Shown: positions 17,820-27,802, counted from the stretch's first letter. The stretch is DNA of 64,000 nucleotides from an uncultured Methanobrevibacter sp. (GCA_900320515.1 ONSJ01000008.1:1-64000); one strand, 5' to 3'. The notes: generated from the letters alone by a model not told the origin. Numbers and translations: made by a program.

Positions 17820-18449
17820 CTACAAATGTTGTATTAATGAGTTTACACATGCTACAGCAATCGGTGTTCCACCTTTTGGCCCTTCAACGATGATATTTGG
17901 AATATCTGAGTTATGCAGAGCTTCTTTTGAATCAGCAGCACCTACAAAACCAACAGGAACTCCGACAATTGCCTTAAGATTCATTTCGCCTTTGGCATAT
18001 AAATCCATAGCTTCAAAAACAGCGGTTGGAGCGTTACCTGAAACGACGATTCCTTCAAAATCATTTAAAGCCGCATACCTCATGGCAGCCGCAGCCCTTG
18101 TAATCTGATTTTCCTTTGCGATTTTGACTACTTCCTCGTTTTTGATGTAACACTCAACTTCCCCCTCATATCTTGTGATACCGTATCTGACCATGTTGAT
18201 ATCGGTTAAGATGGTTTCGTTATTTTTAAGGGAAGTCATAGCTGCATCTACAAAATCGGGACTTATTTTCACCAATTTTGCATACTCGGGGTCTGCAGTT
18301 GAGTGAACGATTCTCTCAACGATGTCTCTTTCTATAGGTTGTAAATCTTTGACATCTTCACCAATAAGGCCACGGATAATTTCACGACTTTTGTTTGCAA
18401 TATCCAAACCTTGTTTAGTTGATGCACCCATGAACATTTTGTCTGTCAT
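17820..18449 (-). CDS. cbiC: Cobalt-precorrin-8 methylmutase
   Basis: CbiC moves the C11 methyl group to C12 to give cobyrinate in the corrin pathway. The 209-residue protein has VERIVHSTADPEYA with the catalytic His, GAVIFT-like DINMVRYGI, and the conserved C-terminal GVPVGFVGAADSKEAL. Length fits (about 205-220). It starts the cbiC-hemL-sec11-argS run; three more cobalamin genes (cbiB, cbiG, cbiH) lie at 54-61 kb in this window. Confidence 0.94.
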   Translation of the reverse strand: MTDKMFMGASTKQGLDIANKSREIIRGLIGEDVKDLQPIERDIVERIVHSTADPEYAKLVKISPDFVDAAMTSLKNNETILTDINMVRYGITRYEGEVECYIKNEEVVKIAKENQITRAAAAMRYAALNDFEGIVVSGNAPTAVFEAMDLYAKGEMNLKAIVGVPVGFVGAADSKEALHNSDIPNIIVEGPKGGTPIAVACVNSLIQHL

Positions 18450-18572
18450 AATGTAAGATTTGTATTAAATAAATATTAAATATTTTGTTATATTATTACA
18501 AAGTGGAAAATTGCAGTGAGATTGAAAAATTGATGCGATTCAAAAGTGGTGATTTAAAAAAAAAAATAGAAT

Positions 18573-18698
18573 CTATTTGTCGCCTTTGTAGACATAGTTT
18601 TTGACTAATTCTTCACTAGCTTTCAATCTGCGTTTTCTACGCTCTTCACGAAGTTTTTTATTAACTTCCGCAGCTCTTTCTTTAGATAAAAAAATCAT
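18573..18698 (-). CDS. Small basic protein, 41 aa
   Basis: A 41-codon frame with a good ribosome binding site (GGTGA, 6 bases before the ATG). The peptide MIFLSKERAAEVNKKLREER runs into RKRRLKASEELVKNYVYKGDK: a strongly basic helix (K/R about one third) suited to nucleic acid or ribosome binding. It sits alone between cbiC and the proteasome-like gene. No family is recognised. The clean start signal and amphipathic basic helix argue for a real gene. Confidence 0.6.
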   Translation of the reverse strand: MIFLSKERAAEVNKKLREERRKRRLKASEELVKNYVYKGDK

Positions 18699-18736
18699 GA
18701 TTTTCACCTTATTTCATAATTAGAATTTTAAAATAT

Positions 18737-19843
18737 TTAAACCCTTTTATTACTATTTTTCACCCATTTAAAACTATTGTACTTTGTAATTAAAGTAACA
18801 TCAGCCTCCATACTGACAGATTCAATTTCAGAGGAAATTTTCTGTTTTAAACCAGTTATTTGAATTAAATAATCGGCTAAATCACAAAGCAACCAACGAG
18901 GCAGATATTCTATTGCAAATGAAGTAGATTCAACAGTATTCATTCTGTAATAATTAAAATATTCACTAAAATCAGAATATTCCTCGTTAATTACGTTTTT
19001 AAATATTTCAATAATATCCTCTACTCTCTCAATATTTTCTCTTTCTAAAAGATTCCTAACATTTTTAATAATAACCTGATTAGAGTCATCAATATAATCT
19101 TTTAAAAAAATTTCAAAGTTAGAATTGACACCTGTGATAAAAGTATATGCCTCTTCGTTAATTGCAAAAACTTTTAAATATGGATTTTCACAATTAACAG
19201 CTGAATCAACTTCCTCATAGACTATTTCTCCATGATTGTTGCAGTGAATGTTAATCTCAAAAAAGGAAGGAAAATCATGGCCAATATCAAAACCGGCAAA
19301 AATTACTCCAGTTCCCTCAAATGACAACTCATGGCAGAACATCTCCCAAATAACAAGGCTGAATTCCTGTTTATCCCTATCCTCTGGGATGATATCAACA
19401 AATTCATCGGGAAAACCGGGATACTCTTCAACGAAAGGGAGAATTTCCTTTCTTCTTGCATTTGAAATGACATTGTCAAAGCCTTCAGCATCTATTTTGG
19501 AAATCATATCATCTTTAAAATATTCCAAAACATCTTTCAAATACCCATTGACATCCCCTGATTGAGTGTTTTTAGAGAGAAACCGGATGAACTCATCCTT
19601 AACGTTTTCAATAGTTTTTAGCTTTTCAAAGTCTGCGGTACTTCTGAATTTTGAAATCAATGTCTCCATTGAAAAGTTTTCAAAATCCGCATTTCCGTTA
19701 AACATTATCTCGGCCGGAAGCGAATCTGTCAGTTTGAAGATTTTCCTCATGCCCTCGTATGTTTTGCCGTCTGACATTGTTGCAGCCTGATCTGACGAAC
19801 ATACTATACATTCTTTCGTTATTATCAAAACCTGTGCGGTCAA
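18737..19843 (-). CDS. Proteasome beta-like (Ntn hydrolase fold) protein with long C-terminal extension
   Basis: A 368-residue protein starting M-T-A-Q-V-L-I-I-T-K. Once Met is removed, Thr is residue 1, Asp is 17 (IVCSSDQAATMS) and Lys is 33 (MRKIFKLTD), exactly the Thr1/Asp17/Lys33 spacing of proteasome beta subunits, and FKLTDSLPAEIMFNGNADFE matches their next strands. Residues beyond about 200 form an acidic helical region with no recognised family. Translation starts at TTG with GGTG 6 bases upstream, supporting Thr at position 2. Not next to any proteasome gene. The fold is inferred from pattern; activity and autoprocessing are unproven. Confidence 0.6.
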   Translation of the reverse strand: MTAQVLIITKECIVCSSDQAATMSDGKTYEGMRKIFKLTDSLPAEIMFNGNADFENFSMETLISKFRSTADFEKLKTIENVKDEFIRFLSKNTQSGDVNGYLKDVLEYFKDDMISKIDAEGFDNVISNARRKEILPFVEEYPGFPDEFVDIIPEDRDKQEFSLVIWEMFCHELSFEGTGVIFAGFDIGHDFPSFFEINIHCNNHGEIVYEEVDSAVNCENPYLKVFAINEEAYTFITGVNSNFEIFLKDYIDDSNQVIIKNVRNLLERENIERVEDIIEIFKNVINEEYSDFSEYFNYYRMNTVESTSFAIEYLPRWLLCDLADYLIQITGLKQKISSEIESVSMEADVTLITKYNSFKWVKNSNKRV

Positions 19844-19973
19844 TTTAACACCTCAGAAATTTGCTAAATATTAAATTAAACCACTTAAAATATATAGTTT
19901 TGGTATTATAGACTTCAAAATTGATTTTAGAATAAATTATTGTATTCAAAGATAAATATTGATGTTTAAATAA

Positions 19974-21164
19974 CTATTTCAAACCAGCTGACAATCCCGC
20001 CAGATACCCTGTCGAAAAGGCAATTTTCAAATTATACCCTCCGGTTGGACCATGCAAGTCCAAGACTTCACCTGCAAAATAAAGTCCAGGAATCAAGGTT
20101 GACTCCATCGTTTTAGGATTAATGTTTCCAAGATCAACACCACCAATGGTCACCTTGGCCAGGTCTCCATTAAAATCTGTTATTTCAAAAGTGAACCTTT
20201 TCAAATTTTCAATCAGTCGATTTTTGGATTTTTTATTTATTCTGGACAGTTGTACATTACCGTCAAGGCCACATCTATCCAAATAATACTCAATGAAACT
20301 GTTGGTTAAAAACTGCTTCAAATAATTCTTTATAAAGGTTTTACCCTTTGATTGAAAGTCATTTGTAAACCTGTTAAGCAATTCTTCACGCGAAAGGTTA
20401 GGACATAAGTCAATTGCAATTTCCAAGTCAACATCAGGTTTTCTAACTAATAAGTTATAACTTATACCTTCCGAGATTTCATTGCTCAAGTTGATTATGC
20501 CGGGACCTGTCAGGCCCACATGAGAAACCAAGACATTTCCGCGAACCTTGGATTTCTTATAACTTATAACAACATCATTTAGTGTCACACCGGCAATGCC
20601 GGATAAGTCTTCACGGGTAACCAAAGGGGACAGACCGTATTTGATGTCAGTTATCGGCTGTGAGGTTAAAGAATAGTTATCAGGACTGCATCCGGTCTGC
20701 GGATATGTCACACCTCCTGTGGCTATGATAATTCTTTCGGCCTTGATGCAGTCATTGATTACAAAGTCCTCTGAAATCGTTTTAACTTCAAAGTTATAAC
20801 TTATAACCACATCTTCCAACTTATCACTTAGACCTTTTAAGATATCACTCGCCCTTTCGGTTTCGGGAAACATCCTGTTGTCATCCTCCTCAATAAAACC
20901 AAAATCAAAAAGAGAAAACAGGTCATCATTGGTAAATGTGTAAAAAGAGTGCTTTAAAAAATTCTTGTTGTTAAAAAAAGTTAATAGCTGTTTTATTGGC
21001 TTGTCGTTGGTAATGTTGCATCTTCCGCCGCCGGTCATCAATAGCTTGCGACCTAAAGACGGGTTTTTCTCAAGCAAAATAACACGTGAAGTCCCGCTTG
21101 CGGCAATTGCTGCCATAATTCCTGCAGGACCTCCGCCAATAATAGCTATATCGTATTCTTTCAT
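19974..21164 (-). CDS. NAD(P)/FAD-dependent flavoprotein, HI0933 family
   Basis: A 396-residue flavoprotein. The N-terminal FAD motif is YDIAIIGGGPAGIMAAIAA, followed by LLEKNPSLGRKLLMTGGGRCN, the family hallmark (HI0933/YhiN). The C-terminal FAD loop is GLYFAGEVLDLHGPTGGYNL. ATG 21164 is chosen because it directly precedes the Rossmann strand; the longer open frame runs into aspS. It starts 2 bases after the aspS stop. The gene carries three copies of AAGTTATAACTTATA on its antisense strand, the motif of the array beside parA. Substrate unknown. Confidence 0.88.
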   Translation of the reverse strand: MKEYDIAIIGGGPAGIMAAIAASGTSRVILLEKNPSLGRKLLMTGGGRCNITNDKPIKQLLTFFNNKNFLKHSFYTFTNDDLFSLFDFGFIEEDDNRMFPETERASDILKGLSDKLEDVVISYNFEVKTISEDFVINDCIKAERIIIATGGVTYPQTGCSPDNYSLTSQPITDIKYGLSPLVTREDLSGIAGVTLNDVVISYKKSKVRGNVLVSHVGLTGPGIINLSNEISEGISYNLLVRKPDVDLEIAIDLCPNLSREELLNRFTNDFQSKGKTFIKNYLKQFLTNSFIEYYLDRCGLDGNVQLSRINKKSKNRLIENLKRFTFEITDFNGDLAKVTIGGVDLGNINPKTMESTLIPGLYFAGEVLDLHGPTGGYNLKIAFSTGYLAGLSAGLK

Positions 21165-21166
21165 AT

Positions 21167-22486
21167 TTAAGGAGTTAATCTGTGTCTGTCTCTTGGGAAA
21201 AGTACACATTCACGGATGTTTTCAGAACCGGTAAGCACCATGGTCAATCTGTCGGCACCTACACCCCATCCTGCATGTGGAGGCATACCGTATTCGAACG
21301 CTTTCAAGTAGCTTCCAAATCCTGCAGGGTTCAATCCTCTTTCCTCGATTTGTTTTACAAGCAAGTCATACTGGTGTACACGGGTAGCACCTGAAGATAA
21401 TTCCAGGTTGGCATACATTAAATCGAATGCGTGGGAGTATTGCTCTTCGCCTTCAACAGGCATTACATAGAACGGCTTGATTTCGGAAGGCCATCTGGTT
21501 AAGAAGTAGAATCCTCCCATGGTGTCTCCTAAAGCCTTTTCAGCTTCACGGGACAGGTCTTCTCCCCATTCCATTGCAACATCTTTTGAGTTTACGATGT
21601 CAACAGCCTCATCATATGTAACTACAGGGAAATCGCCTTTAGGAACTTCCAGTTCATGACCTAAGATTTCCAATTCGTCAGCACAGTTTTCGTTGACATC
21701 TTTTAAAACATTGATCAGCATGTCGTTCAGGATCTTCATTACGTCCTCATCATCTGCAAATGAAGCTTCAGCATCTATTGATACAGCTTCGTTCAGGTGT
21801 CTGAGTGTATCGTGCTCTTCTGCCCTGAAAATCTGACCGATTTCAAATACCTTATCCATTCCGGCAGCCATCATCATCTGCTTGTACAATTGTGGAGATT
21901 GGCCGAGGAATGCCTCTTTTTCAAAGTAGGTAATTGGGAATAATTCTGTTCCTCCTTCAGTAGCTGATGCCACCAGTTTAGGAGTGTTGATTTCATAAAA
22001 TCCATTATCATAGAAGTAATCTCTTATAGTATGGAACATTTGACCTTTAATTTTGAAAATTGCAGAAACATTTTCCTTTCTGATATCCAAGAATCTTGAA
22101 TCTAATCTTGTGTCAATTCCTGCTTTAACTTTTTCTGTCGGATCCATCGGTAAAGGCTGGTTAGCCAAGTTCAAGACTTTAACTTCTTTAGGAATGATTT
22201 CAACACCGTTTGGTGCTTTTCCAGCTTCTTGAACTAAACCTTTTATTGCTACAACGGATTCTTTTCTGAATTCTCTTAATTCTTCCATAATTTTTTCGTC
22301 TACTTTTTTACTTGGAGCGGTTACCTGAACTCTGCCGGTGACATCACGAATGATGACAAACATGATTCCACCGAAATCACGGATTTCGTGCACCCAACCC
22401 ATGATTGTGATGTCTTCTCCTGCAATTTCAGGAGTGCAGCCACTAGCATAGTTTGTTCTTCTCCAATCGTTTAATAAACCTTGCAA
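21167..22486 (-). CDS. aspS: Aspartyl-tRNA synthetase (archaeal type, possibly non-discriminating)
   Basis: A 439-residue class II synthetase. The N-terminal OB fold ([20 protein letters not shown]) binds the anticodon, and class II motif 2 ([15 protein letters not shown]) and motif 3 ([15 protein letters not shown]) follow. TTG 22486 is preferred over GTG 22495 because GAGGTGA, the ribosome binding site, overlaps the GTG and lies 5 bases before the TTG. Many archaeal AspRS also charge tRNA-Asn; a GatA homologue lies at 41.8 kb, consistent with that route. Charging specificity was not judged. Confidence 0.94.
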   Translation of the reverse strand: MQGLLNDWRRTNYASGCTPEIAGEDITIMGWVHEIRDFGGIMFVIIRDVTGRVQVTAPSKKVDEKIMEELREFRKESVVAIKGLVQEAGKAPNGVEIIPKEVKVLNLANQPLPMDPTEKVKAGIDTRLDSRFLDIRKENVSAIFKIKGQMFHTIRDYFYDNGFYEINTPKLVASATEGGTELFPITYFEKEAFLGQSPQLYKQMMMAAGMDKVFEIGQIFRAEEHDTLRHLNEAVSIDAEASFADDEDVMKILNDMLINVLKDVNENCADELEILGHELEVPKGDFPVVTYDEAVDIVNSKDVAMEWGEDLSREAEKALGDTMGGFYFLTRWPSEIKPFYVMPVEGEEQYSHAFDLMYANLELSSGATRVHQYDLLVKQIEERGLNPAGFGSYLKAFEYGMPPHAGWGVGADRLTMVLTGSENIRECVLFPRDRHRLTP

Positions 22487-22580
22487 AATATTCACCTCGG
22501 TTATAAAAATAAAAATAATGATAAAATTTTCATTATAATTTTAATATTATATTTAATAATAAAAAATAAATTTGAATTAA

Positions 22581-23126
22581 TTATTCATCAAATTTATCCT
22601 TATCCAAAGTTTTAACGATTTTAGCGGGAACGCCGACAGCAACCTCATAGTCGCCGACATCCTTTGTAACGATAGCTCCGGCGCCTACGATAGCATATTT
22701 GCCTATTGTAACCCCCGGAAGTATGCTTGCTCCCGCACCGATCCATGCTCCCCTCTTAATATGGATTGGCTTGCAGGTCAGGACCTGCCTGTCGTACTCG
22801 TCATGGTTGTTTGAGAGCAATTGGACATTGGCGGCCAACATCACATCATCTTCAATTGTTATTCCGCCACGGGCCATTAAAAGAGAGTTGGAATTAATGT
22901 AAACATTGTTTCCAATCTTTATATGGTCAAAGGCAGCACCTGCAATGGGAGCCATTACGGTACTGTTTTCACCTATATTATCACCGAACAGCTGCTTTAT
23001 TATCTCATTATACTCCTCGCTGTTGGGTAAAGTATGATTAAGTTTAAATACAATTTCTGCCATCTCGGTCATTTTAATCATTTCATCGGGAGTCATTTCC
23101 CTCATGTCAACTCTTTCGAAATCCAT
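22581..23126 (-). CDS. Hexapeptide-repeat O-acetyltransferase (maltose/galactoside acetyltransferase type)
   Basis: A 181-residue left-handed beta-helix acyltransferase. Hexapeptide repeats run from about residue 60, with APIAGAAFDHIKIGNNVYIN, the catalytic-type His in SNNHDEYDR, and GAWIGAGASILPGVTIGKYA. It directly abuts hisD (one base apart), so it is probably the third gene of ilvD-hisD. Its substrate is unknown; a sugar or amino compound is likely. The N-terminal 50 residues match the Mac domain region of the family only loosely. Confidence 0.88.
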   Translation of the reverse strand: MDFERVDMREMTPDEMIKMTEMAEIVFKLNHTLPNSEEYNEIIKQLFGDNIGENSTVMAPIAGAAFDHIKIGNNVYINSNSLLMARGGITIEDDVMLAANVQLLSNNHDEYDRQVLTCKPIHIKRGAWIGAGASILPGVTIGKYAIVGAGAIVTKDVGDYEVAVGVPAKIVKTLDKDKFDE

Positions 23127-24404
23127 CTAATCGTCCCTTAATCTTGTCTTGAATGAATTTGCATGTGCAAAGAATCCTTCATATTCCGCAATCGGAACGG
23201 AGGTTTTTGAAAGTTCTTTCAAACCGTCTCTAGTAAGTCTTTGAACAGTCGGCTTTTTAATGAAGGCTTCAGTGGAGAGTCCTGAATACATTTTTGCACC
23301 GCCGCCGGTAGGCAAGACATGATTTGTTCCAGATCCATAATCCCCGGCTGCAACAGGTGAATAAGCACCTAAAAAGATTGAACCTGCATTGTTGATTCGT
23401 GATAATGTCTCATCATCATCTTCAGTGGATATGATTAAATGTTCAGGAGCATATTCGTTTGTAACGTGAATCGCTTCCGCTAATGTGTCTGTGATAATGA
23501 TTTTGCCACTTTTAGATAATGACTCCTCAATAATTTCACGCCTTGGTGCAGTTTCAGTCAACCGTTTAACGAATTCATCGGTTTTAATTGCCAATTCTTC
23601 TGAATCAGTTACCAAAAAGCAGGATGCATTTGGATCATGTTCAGCCTGTGCCAAAATGTCAGTTGCCAAAAATTCAGGATTTGCAGTTTCGTCAGCTAAA
23701 ATCAGAACTTCAGACGGTCCTGCCGGAAACTCAATATCTACTTGACCATAGACAAGTTTCTTTGCGGCTGTAACGAATATATTACCCGGACCTACAATCT
23801 TTTCTACTCGAGGCACAGATTCTGTTCCATAAGCAAGCGCTGCAATAGCCTGTGCACCACCGACCTTATATATCTCATCGGCACCTGCAATGTCTGCCGC
23901 AACCAAAATTGCATCTAAAATTTTGCCATCCTTTTGAGGTGGAGTCACACACACAACCTTGCGAACTCCTGCAATCTTTGCAGGGATAACGGTCATCAAT
24001 ATTGATGAAGGGTATGCCGCTCGCCCACCGGGTATGTAGCATCCGGCTGAGTTGATTGGCCTTACAATCTGGCCTGCAACAATGCCTGGATTTACTTCCA
24101 TCTCCCACTCTTCCGGAATTTGCCTTTTATGAAACCTTTCAATATTGTCCGCAGCATTTTTCAAGGCATCCAACAGTTCATCGTCTAAAGTGTCATAGGC
24201 CTCTTCAATTTCATCTTTCGATACTTTCAAATTTTCTATTAGAACCCCGTCAAATTTTTCGGTATATTCCCTGACGGCCTGATCATGATTTACACGAACA
24301 TTTTCCAAAATCTCTGATACAGTCCCCAAAACATTGTTTACATCCTGTTCTGACCTTTTAATTGTATCTTCCAAATCGATTTCAGAGTATTTTAAAATAT
24401 CCAT
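23127..24404 (-). CDS. hisD: Histidinol dehydrogenase
   Basis: HisD oxidises histidinol to histidine in two NAD-dependent steps. The 425-residue zinc enzyme shows [48 protein letters not shown], the zinc-ligand region [11 protein letters not shown], and the catalytic Glu-His pair in [12 protein letters not shown]. Length is normal. It is 7 bases after ilvD and abuts an acetyltransferase, so the three are probably cotranscribed; hisG lies far away at 50.1 kb. Confidence 0.96.
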   Translation of the reverse strand: MDILKYSEIDLEDTIKRSEQDVNNVLGTVSEILENVRVNHDQAVREYTEKFDGVLIENLKVSKDEIEEAYDTLDDELLDALKNAADNIERFHKRQIPEEWEMEVNPGIVAGQIVRPINSAGCYIPGGRAAYPSSILMTVIPAKIAGVRKVVCVTPPQKDGKILDAILVAADIAGADEIYKVGGAQAIAALAYGTESVPRVEKIVGPGNIFVTAAKKLVYGQVDIEFPAGPSEVLILADETANPEFLATDILAQAEHDPNASCFLVTDSEELAIKTDEFVKRLTETAPRREIIEESLSKSGKIIITDTLAEAIHVTNEYAPEHLIISTEDDDETLSRINNAGSIFLGAYSPVAAGDYGSGTNHVLPTGGGAKMYSGLSTEAFIKKPTVQRLTRDGLKELSKTSVPIAEYEGFFAHANSFKTRLRDD

Positions 24405-24411
24405 CTTAACA

Positions 24412-26061
24412 CTACCTCATTATAGCACCGGTGTCTGCAGAGTGAACAAGTTTTTGATATATTGCCAGCCATCCTGAAACATCACTTTCAGGGTGTTTTA
24501 CCTCTTTTAACCTTTTGGCGATTTCCTCATCAGACAACTCCACGTTGATGGCCCTGTTTTCAATGTCGATTTCTATTATATCACCGTTTCTAATTGCAGC
24601 GATCGGGCCGTCCTCTCTTGCCTCAGGTGATACATGTCCTATACAAGGTCCGCGTGTTCCTCCGGAAAATCTGCCATCAGTTATCAAACCCACATCCTTA
24701 ATGTTCATTCCCGCAAGTGCGGATGTTGGATTTAGCATCTCACGCATTCCAGGTCCGCCTTTAGGTCCTTCATATCTGATTACGACAATGTCTCCCTCTT
24801 CAATTTCATGGTCAAATATAGCTTTTGTGACATCCTCTTCGGAATTATAAACCTTTGCAGGTCCTTTAAGATGCATCAGGTGGTCTGCAACCGCACCTTT
24901 CTTAACGACACTGCCGTCAGGTGCAAGATTACCTTTAAGGATTGCAATACCTCCATCGGCATGTACGGGATTGTCTAAAGTGTGAATGACATCAGTGTTT
25001 TTGTTTTCCACATTTTCCAAGTTTTCAGCAATGGTTTTTCCAGTTACTGTCAATTGGCTAGTGTCAATCTTGTCGCCTAAGGTCTTAAGCACGGCCTGGA
25101 TACCGCCGGCCAAGTGCAAGTCCATCATTGAATCCTCACCGGCAGGAGATATTAGTGTAAGATGTGGAACGTTTCTTGATATCTCATCAAACAGTTCCAA
25201 ATCAACTTCCATGCCTTCAACTTCATTGGCGATTGCAGGTATGTGAAGTGCGGTATTGGATGATCCTCCCAATGCCATATCGACCGCAATTGCATTGTTG
25301 AAAGCCTCCTGAGTCAAAATGTCTGAAGGCTTGATATCGTCTTCAACAAGTTTTATGATTTGTTTTCCGGATTCAAATGCAATCTGGTTGTTCTCTTCGG
25401 TTCTTGCATGGGTTGTAGCGCAAGTTGGAAGGGACAGGCCAAAAGTTTCGGTAATGCAGGCCATGGTATTTGCTGTAAACAATCCGGAACAGCTTCCGGC
25501 TCCAGGACATGCACATTTTTCAAGTTCCAAAACATCCTCTTCACTCATTTTACCGGCAGAATAAGCGCCTACAGCTTCAAACACTGTTATCAAATCGGCA
25601 GGTTTGCCATCATATTCACCGGATGCCATCGGCCCGCCGGTAACGACAATTGACGGCACGTTTACACGTGCTGCACCCATAATCATTCCAGGAACTACCT
25701 TATCACAGCTTGGAATCAATACAAGACCGTCAAAAGCATGGCCCTTGGTCATGGATTCAACTGTTGCGGCAATGATTTCCCTTGAAGGAAGTGAATATTT
25801 CATTCCCTCGTGGTTCATGCTGATTCCGTCACAAACCGCCATTGTATCAAATTCGAATGGGATACCTCCGGCAGCTATTATTCCCTCTTTTACAAACTCG
25901 ACCAATTCCTTAAGGTGAATGTGGCCTGGAACAATATCTGTGAAACTGTTGGCTATTCCAATGAACGGTTTTTTAAAATCTTCATCGTCAAGTCCACAAG
26001 CTCTAAGTAAAGACCTGTGTGGAGCTCTTTGAATTCCTTTTTTTACACTATCACTTTTCAT
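24412..26061 (-). CDS. ilvD: Dihydroxy-acid dehydratase
   Basis: IlvD dehydrates the dihydroxy acids from IlvC to 2-oxo acids for valine, leucine and isoleucine. The 549-residue Fe-S protein shows cluster cysteines in [11 protein letters not shown] and [18 protein letters not shown], plus the C-terminal [19 protein letters not shown]. Length is normal. It lies upstream of hisD in a tight run, separate from the ilvBNC genes at 2.7-6.6 kb. Confidence 0.96.
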   Translation of the reverse strand: MKSDSVKKGIQRAPHRSLLRACGLDDEDFKKPFIGIANSFTDIVPGHIHLKELVEFVKEGIIAAGGIPFEFDTMAVCDGISMNHEGMKYSLPSREIIAATVESMTKGHAFDGLVLIPSCDKVVPGMIMGAARVNVPSIVVTGGPMASGEYDGKPADLITVFEAVGAYSAGKMSEEDVLELEKCACPGAGSCSGLFTANTMACITETFGLSLPTCATTHARTEENNQIAFESGKQIIKLVEDDIKPSDILTQEAFNNAIAVDMALGGSSNTALHIPAIANEVEGMEVDLELFDEISRNVPHLTLISPAGEDSMMDLHLAGGIQAVLKTLGDKIDTSQLTVTGKTIAENLENVENKNTDVIHTLDNPVHADGGIAILKGNLAPDGSVVKKGAVADHLMHLKGPAKVYNSEEDVTKAIFDHEIEEGDIVVIRYEGPKGGPGMREMLNPTSALAGMNIKDVGLITDGRFSGGTRGPCIGHVSPEAREDGPIAAIRNGDIIEIDIENRAINVELSDEEIAKRLKEVKHPESDVSGWLAIYQKLVHSADTGAIMR

Positions 26062-26386
26062 TTAATCACACAAATAATTTAATCATTAATATATATTTAC
26101 CTAATAACTATTAAAGTGTTTGAATATGGAAAAAATGACTCATTCAAAAAACTTTGTTGATTTTCAAAATCAGTTTTCCAATTTTGGTTACAAATTAAAT
26201 ATCTGTGATATTATCAGTTTAAAACACTCTGTTTGATTTTAAATGTTCGTTTTCTTTATTTTAGCGTTTTTCGAAAAGAATTCTCAAATTTGTTACTTGA
26301 ATTAAAAAAAATGTTTAAAGTTTTAGTATGAAAATGCATGATTGGTGTTTGAAACAAAGTTCTGTATACAAATTTATCCCAATAAT

Positions 26387-26428
26387 GCAAGAATGCCCTA
26401 ACTTCTATAAGTTAGGGATGAACTGCAC
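26387..26428 (+). repeat. IS200/IS605-type end hairpin, copy 1
   Basis: GCAAGAATG, a perfect 9-bp stem (CCCTAACTT at 26396-26404, AAGTTAGGG at 26409-26417) with a 4-base loop, then ATGAACTGCAC. The same flanks surround a different stem on the minus strand at 155-202. This pattern of constant flanks and covarying stem matches IS605/IS1341 right ends and omegaRNA scaffolds. Confidence 0.5.
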
Positions 26429-26492
26429 AAGAGTATTAATTGTCAAATGCTCTCTGATTAAATTTAAATATAAACAATGCCTAAAATAATAA

Positions 26493-26660
26493 ATGGCAAT
26501 GCCGAAGTTAATAAAAACTCTTTTTAAACTAAAAAGGAAAAACATTAACATTGTAAAATTGCCTGAACCTTTGGAACGAGGGGATAGCATGGTAATCCTA
26601 TACAAATTAGAGTATACAGCCCATGAAGCAAAAATCCTCAACTTCTATATGTTGAGGTAG
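26493..26660 (+). pseudogene. tnpB 3'-end relic (IS200/IS605 family)
   Basis: A 55-codon frame from ATG 26493 whose C-terminal half reads LPEPLERGDSMVILYKLEYT then AHEAKILNFYMLR. The end has the typical layout of tnpB genes: the C-terminal HEA-like tail with the DNA run CCATGAAGCA leads straight into the right-end hairpin, and the stop lies in that hairpin's 3' flank. None of the TnpB catalytic domain (RuvC, zinc ribbon) remains, so nuclease function is lost. The assignment rests on end architecture, not on sequence search. Confidence 0.4.
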
Positions 26661-26668
26661 TTCAATAA
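26620..26668 (+). repeat. IS200/IS605-type right-end hairpin, copy 2 (omegaRNA-like)
   Basis: CCCATGAAGCA AAAAT followed by a 7-bp stem (CCTCAAC at 26636-26642, GTTGAGG at 26651-26657; 8-base loop) and TAGTTCAA. The CCATGAAGCA-stem-GGTAGTTCA layout is the usual right end of archaeal IS1341-type elements, which doubles as the 3' scaffold of the TnpB guide RNA. It ends about 22 bases before the radical SAM ATG, so it must overlap that gene's promoter. Confidence 0.5.
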
Positions 26669-26689
26669 ATATAAGAGATATAATATAAT

Positions 26690-27802
26690 ATGAGCAGTTT
26701 AGAAAAGATGAAGATTTTGACAGATTCGGCACAATACGACTTATGCGACTATGTCAGTCATAACAAGTCATCACAGGTGAATCTTCCCGGAATTTACGAA
26801 GCAACCGGCCATAACGGATGTAAAATTCCTCTTTTCAAAACATTGCTTACAAACAAGTGCAAAAACGATTGCAAATATTGCATCAACCAGTCAAAAAGAA
26901 ACTTCACACGGCTTGAACTGTCACCTGAAGAGCTTGCAAAGGCATTTCTCGGATACTATAACAGGGGAATGGTCAACGGTTTGTTTTTGAGTTCTGGAAT
27001 CACAGGCGATGTGGACTCCACAATGGAAAAGGAAATAGAAACCATCAGACTTTTGAGAAAAAAATACGGCTATGATGACTATATACACCTGAAAGTGGTT
27101 CCGGGTGCCAGCAGAGACTCAATCAAAAGGGCTATGGCTCTTGCAAATAGGGTAAGCATAAACATTGAAGCTGCAACACCGTCCGGCCTTGCAGAACTAT
27201 CATCCACTAAGGATTACAATAAAGACATACTGAAAAGGCTATCATGGATCAACAGATACCAGCACAAAAGCACAACATATCCAAATTCTACTCACACCAC
27301 CCAGTTGATTGTCGGTGCAAATGACGAAAGCGACAGGGAAATACTCAGTAGAATGGAAAAAATCTACAAAAATTCAGAATTGAAAAGAACATATTTTTCA
27401 GCATTTACTCCAATTGAAGAAACTGAATTTTCAAATAAGGAGGCATGTTCAACTGACAGAACCGCAAAATTATATAATGCAGACAGCCTGCTTAACGATT
27501 ACCACTACAGCGTTAAGGAGCTGGTATTTGACAATGATGATAATCTATTGTTGAACCAAGATCCAAAAATACTGGCAGCAAAAAATATGAATATATTCCC
27601 TGTAGAAATAAATTCGGCACCACTGATAGAATTGATACGCGTTCCAGGTATCGGTATAAAATCTGCAAAACAAATAATTTCTATTCGGAAAAAAACACCA
27701 TTCTCCAATAAAGAACAACTTAGGAAATTGGGTGTTGTAGTAGATAGAGCAGAGCCATATATCAAAATAAGTGGTGAATATCAGACTACTTTTGATTTTT
27801 AA
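26690..27802 (+). CDS. Radical SAM protein of the putative DNA modification/repair family
   Basis: A 370-residue radical SAM enzyme. The 4Fe-4S cysteines are in TNKCKNDCKYCINQ (CX3CX2C, residues about 62-69), and a C-terminal helix-hairpin-helix (LIRVPGIGIKSAKQIISIRK, about 318-337) should bind DNA. It matches the family described as putative DNA modification/repair radical SAM protein (TIGR03916 type), normally paired with a uracil-DNA-glycosylase-like partner; no partner lies beside it here. The start ATG comes only about 20 bases after an IS-like end, so transcription may be leaderless. Confidence 0.85.
   Translation: MSSLEKMKILTDSAQYDLCDYVSHNKSSQVNLPGIYEATGHNGCKIPLFKTLLTNKCKNDCKYCINQSKRNFTRLELSPEELAKAFLGYYNRGMVNGLFLSSGITGDVDSTMEKEIETIRLLRKKYGYDDYIHLKVVPGASRDSIKRAMALANRVSINIEAATPSGLAELSSTKDYNKDILKRLSWINRYQHKSTTYPNSTHTTQLIVGANDESDREILSRMEKIYKNSELKRTYFSAFTPIEETEFSNKEACSTDRTAKLYNADSLLNDYHYSVKELVFDNDDNLLLNQDPKILAAKNMNIFPVEINSAPLIELIRVPGIGIKSAKQIISIRKKTPFSNKEQLRKLGVVVDRAEPYIKISGEYQTTFDF

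Larger units (their letters stand above)
26062..26689. other. Non-coding region with decayed IS200/IS605-type element
   Basis: This 628-base spacer between divergent ilvD and the radical SAM gene holds a plain AT-rich left part (26062-26380) with nothing recognised. The right part has two hairpins in the same orientation (26387-26428 and 26620-26668) and a 55-codon tnpB relic between them. Confidence 0.5.

Noticed and set aside
26405-26641. 78-codon minus-strand frame in the IS-like region
   Set aside because: It runs antisense through both hairpins and the tnpB relic, has no start signal and no recognisable pattern.
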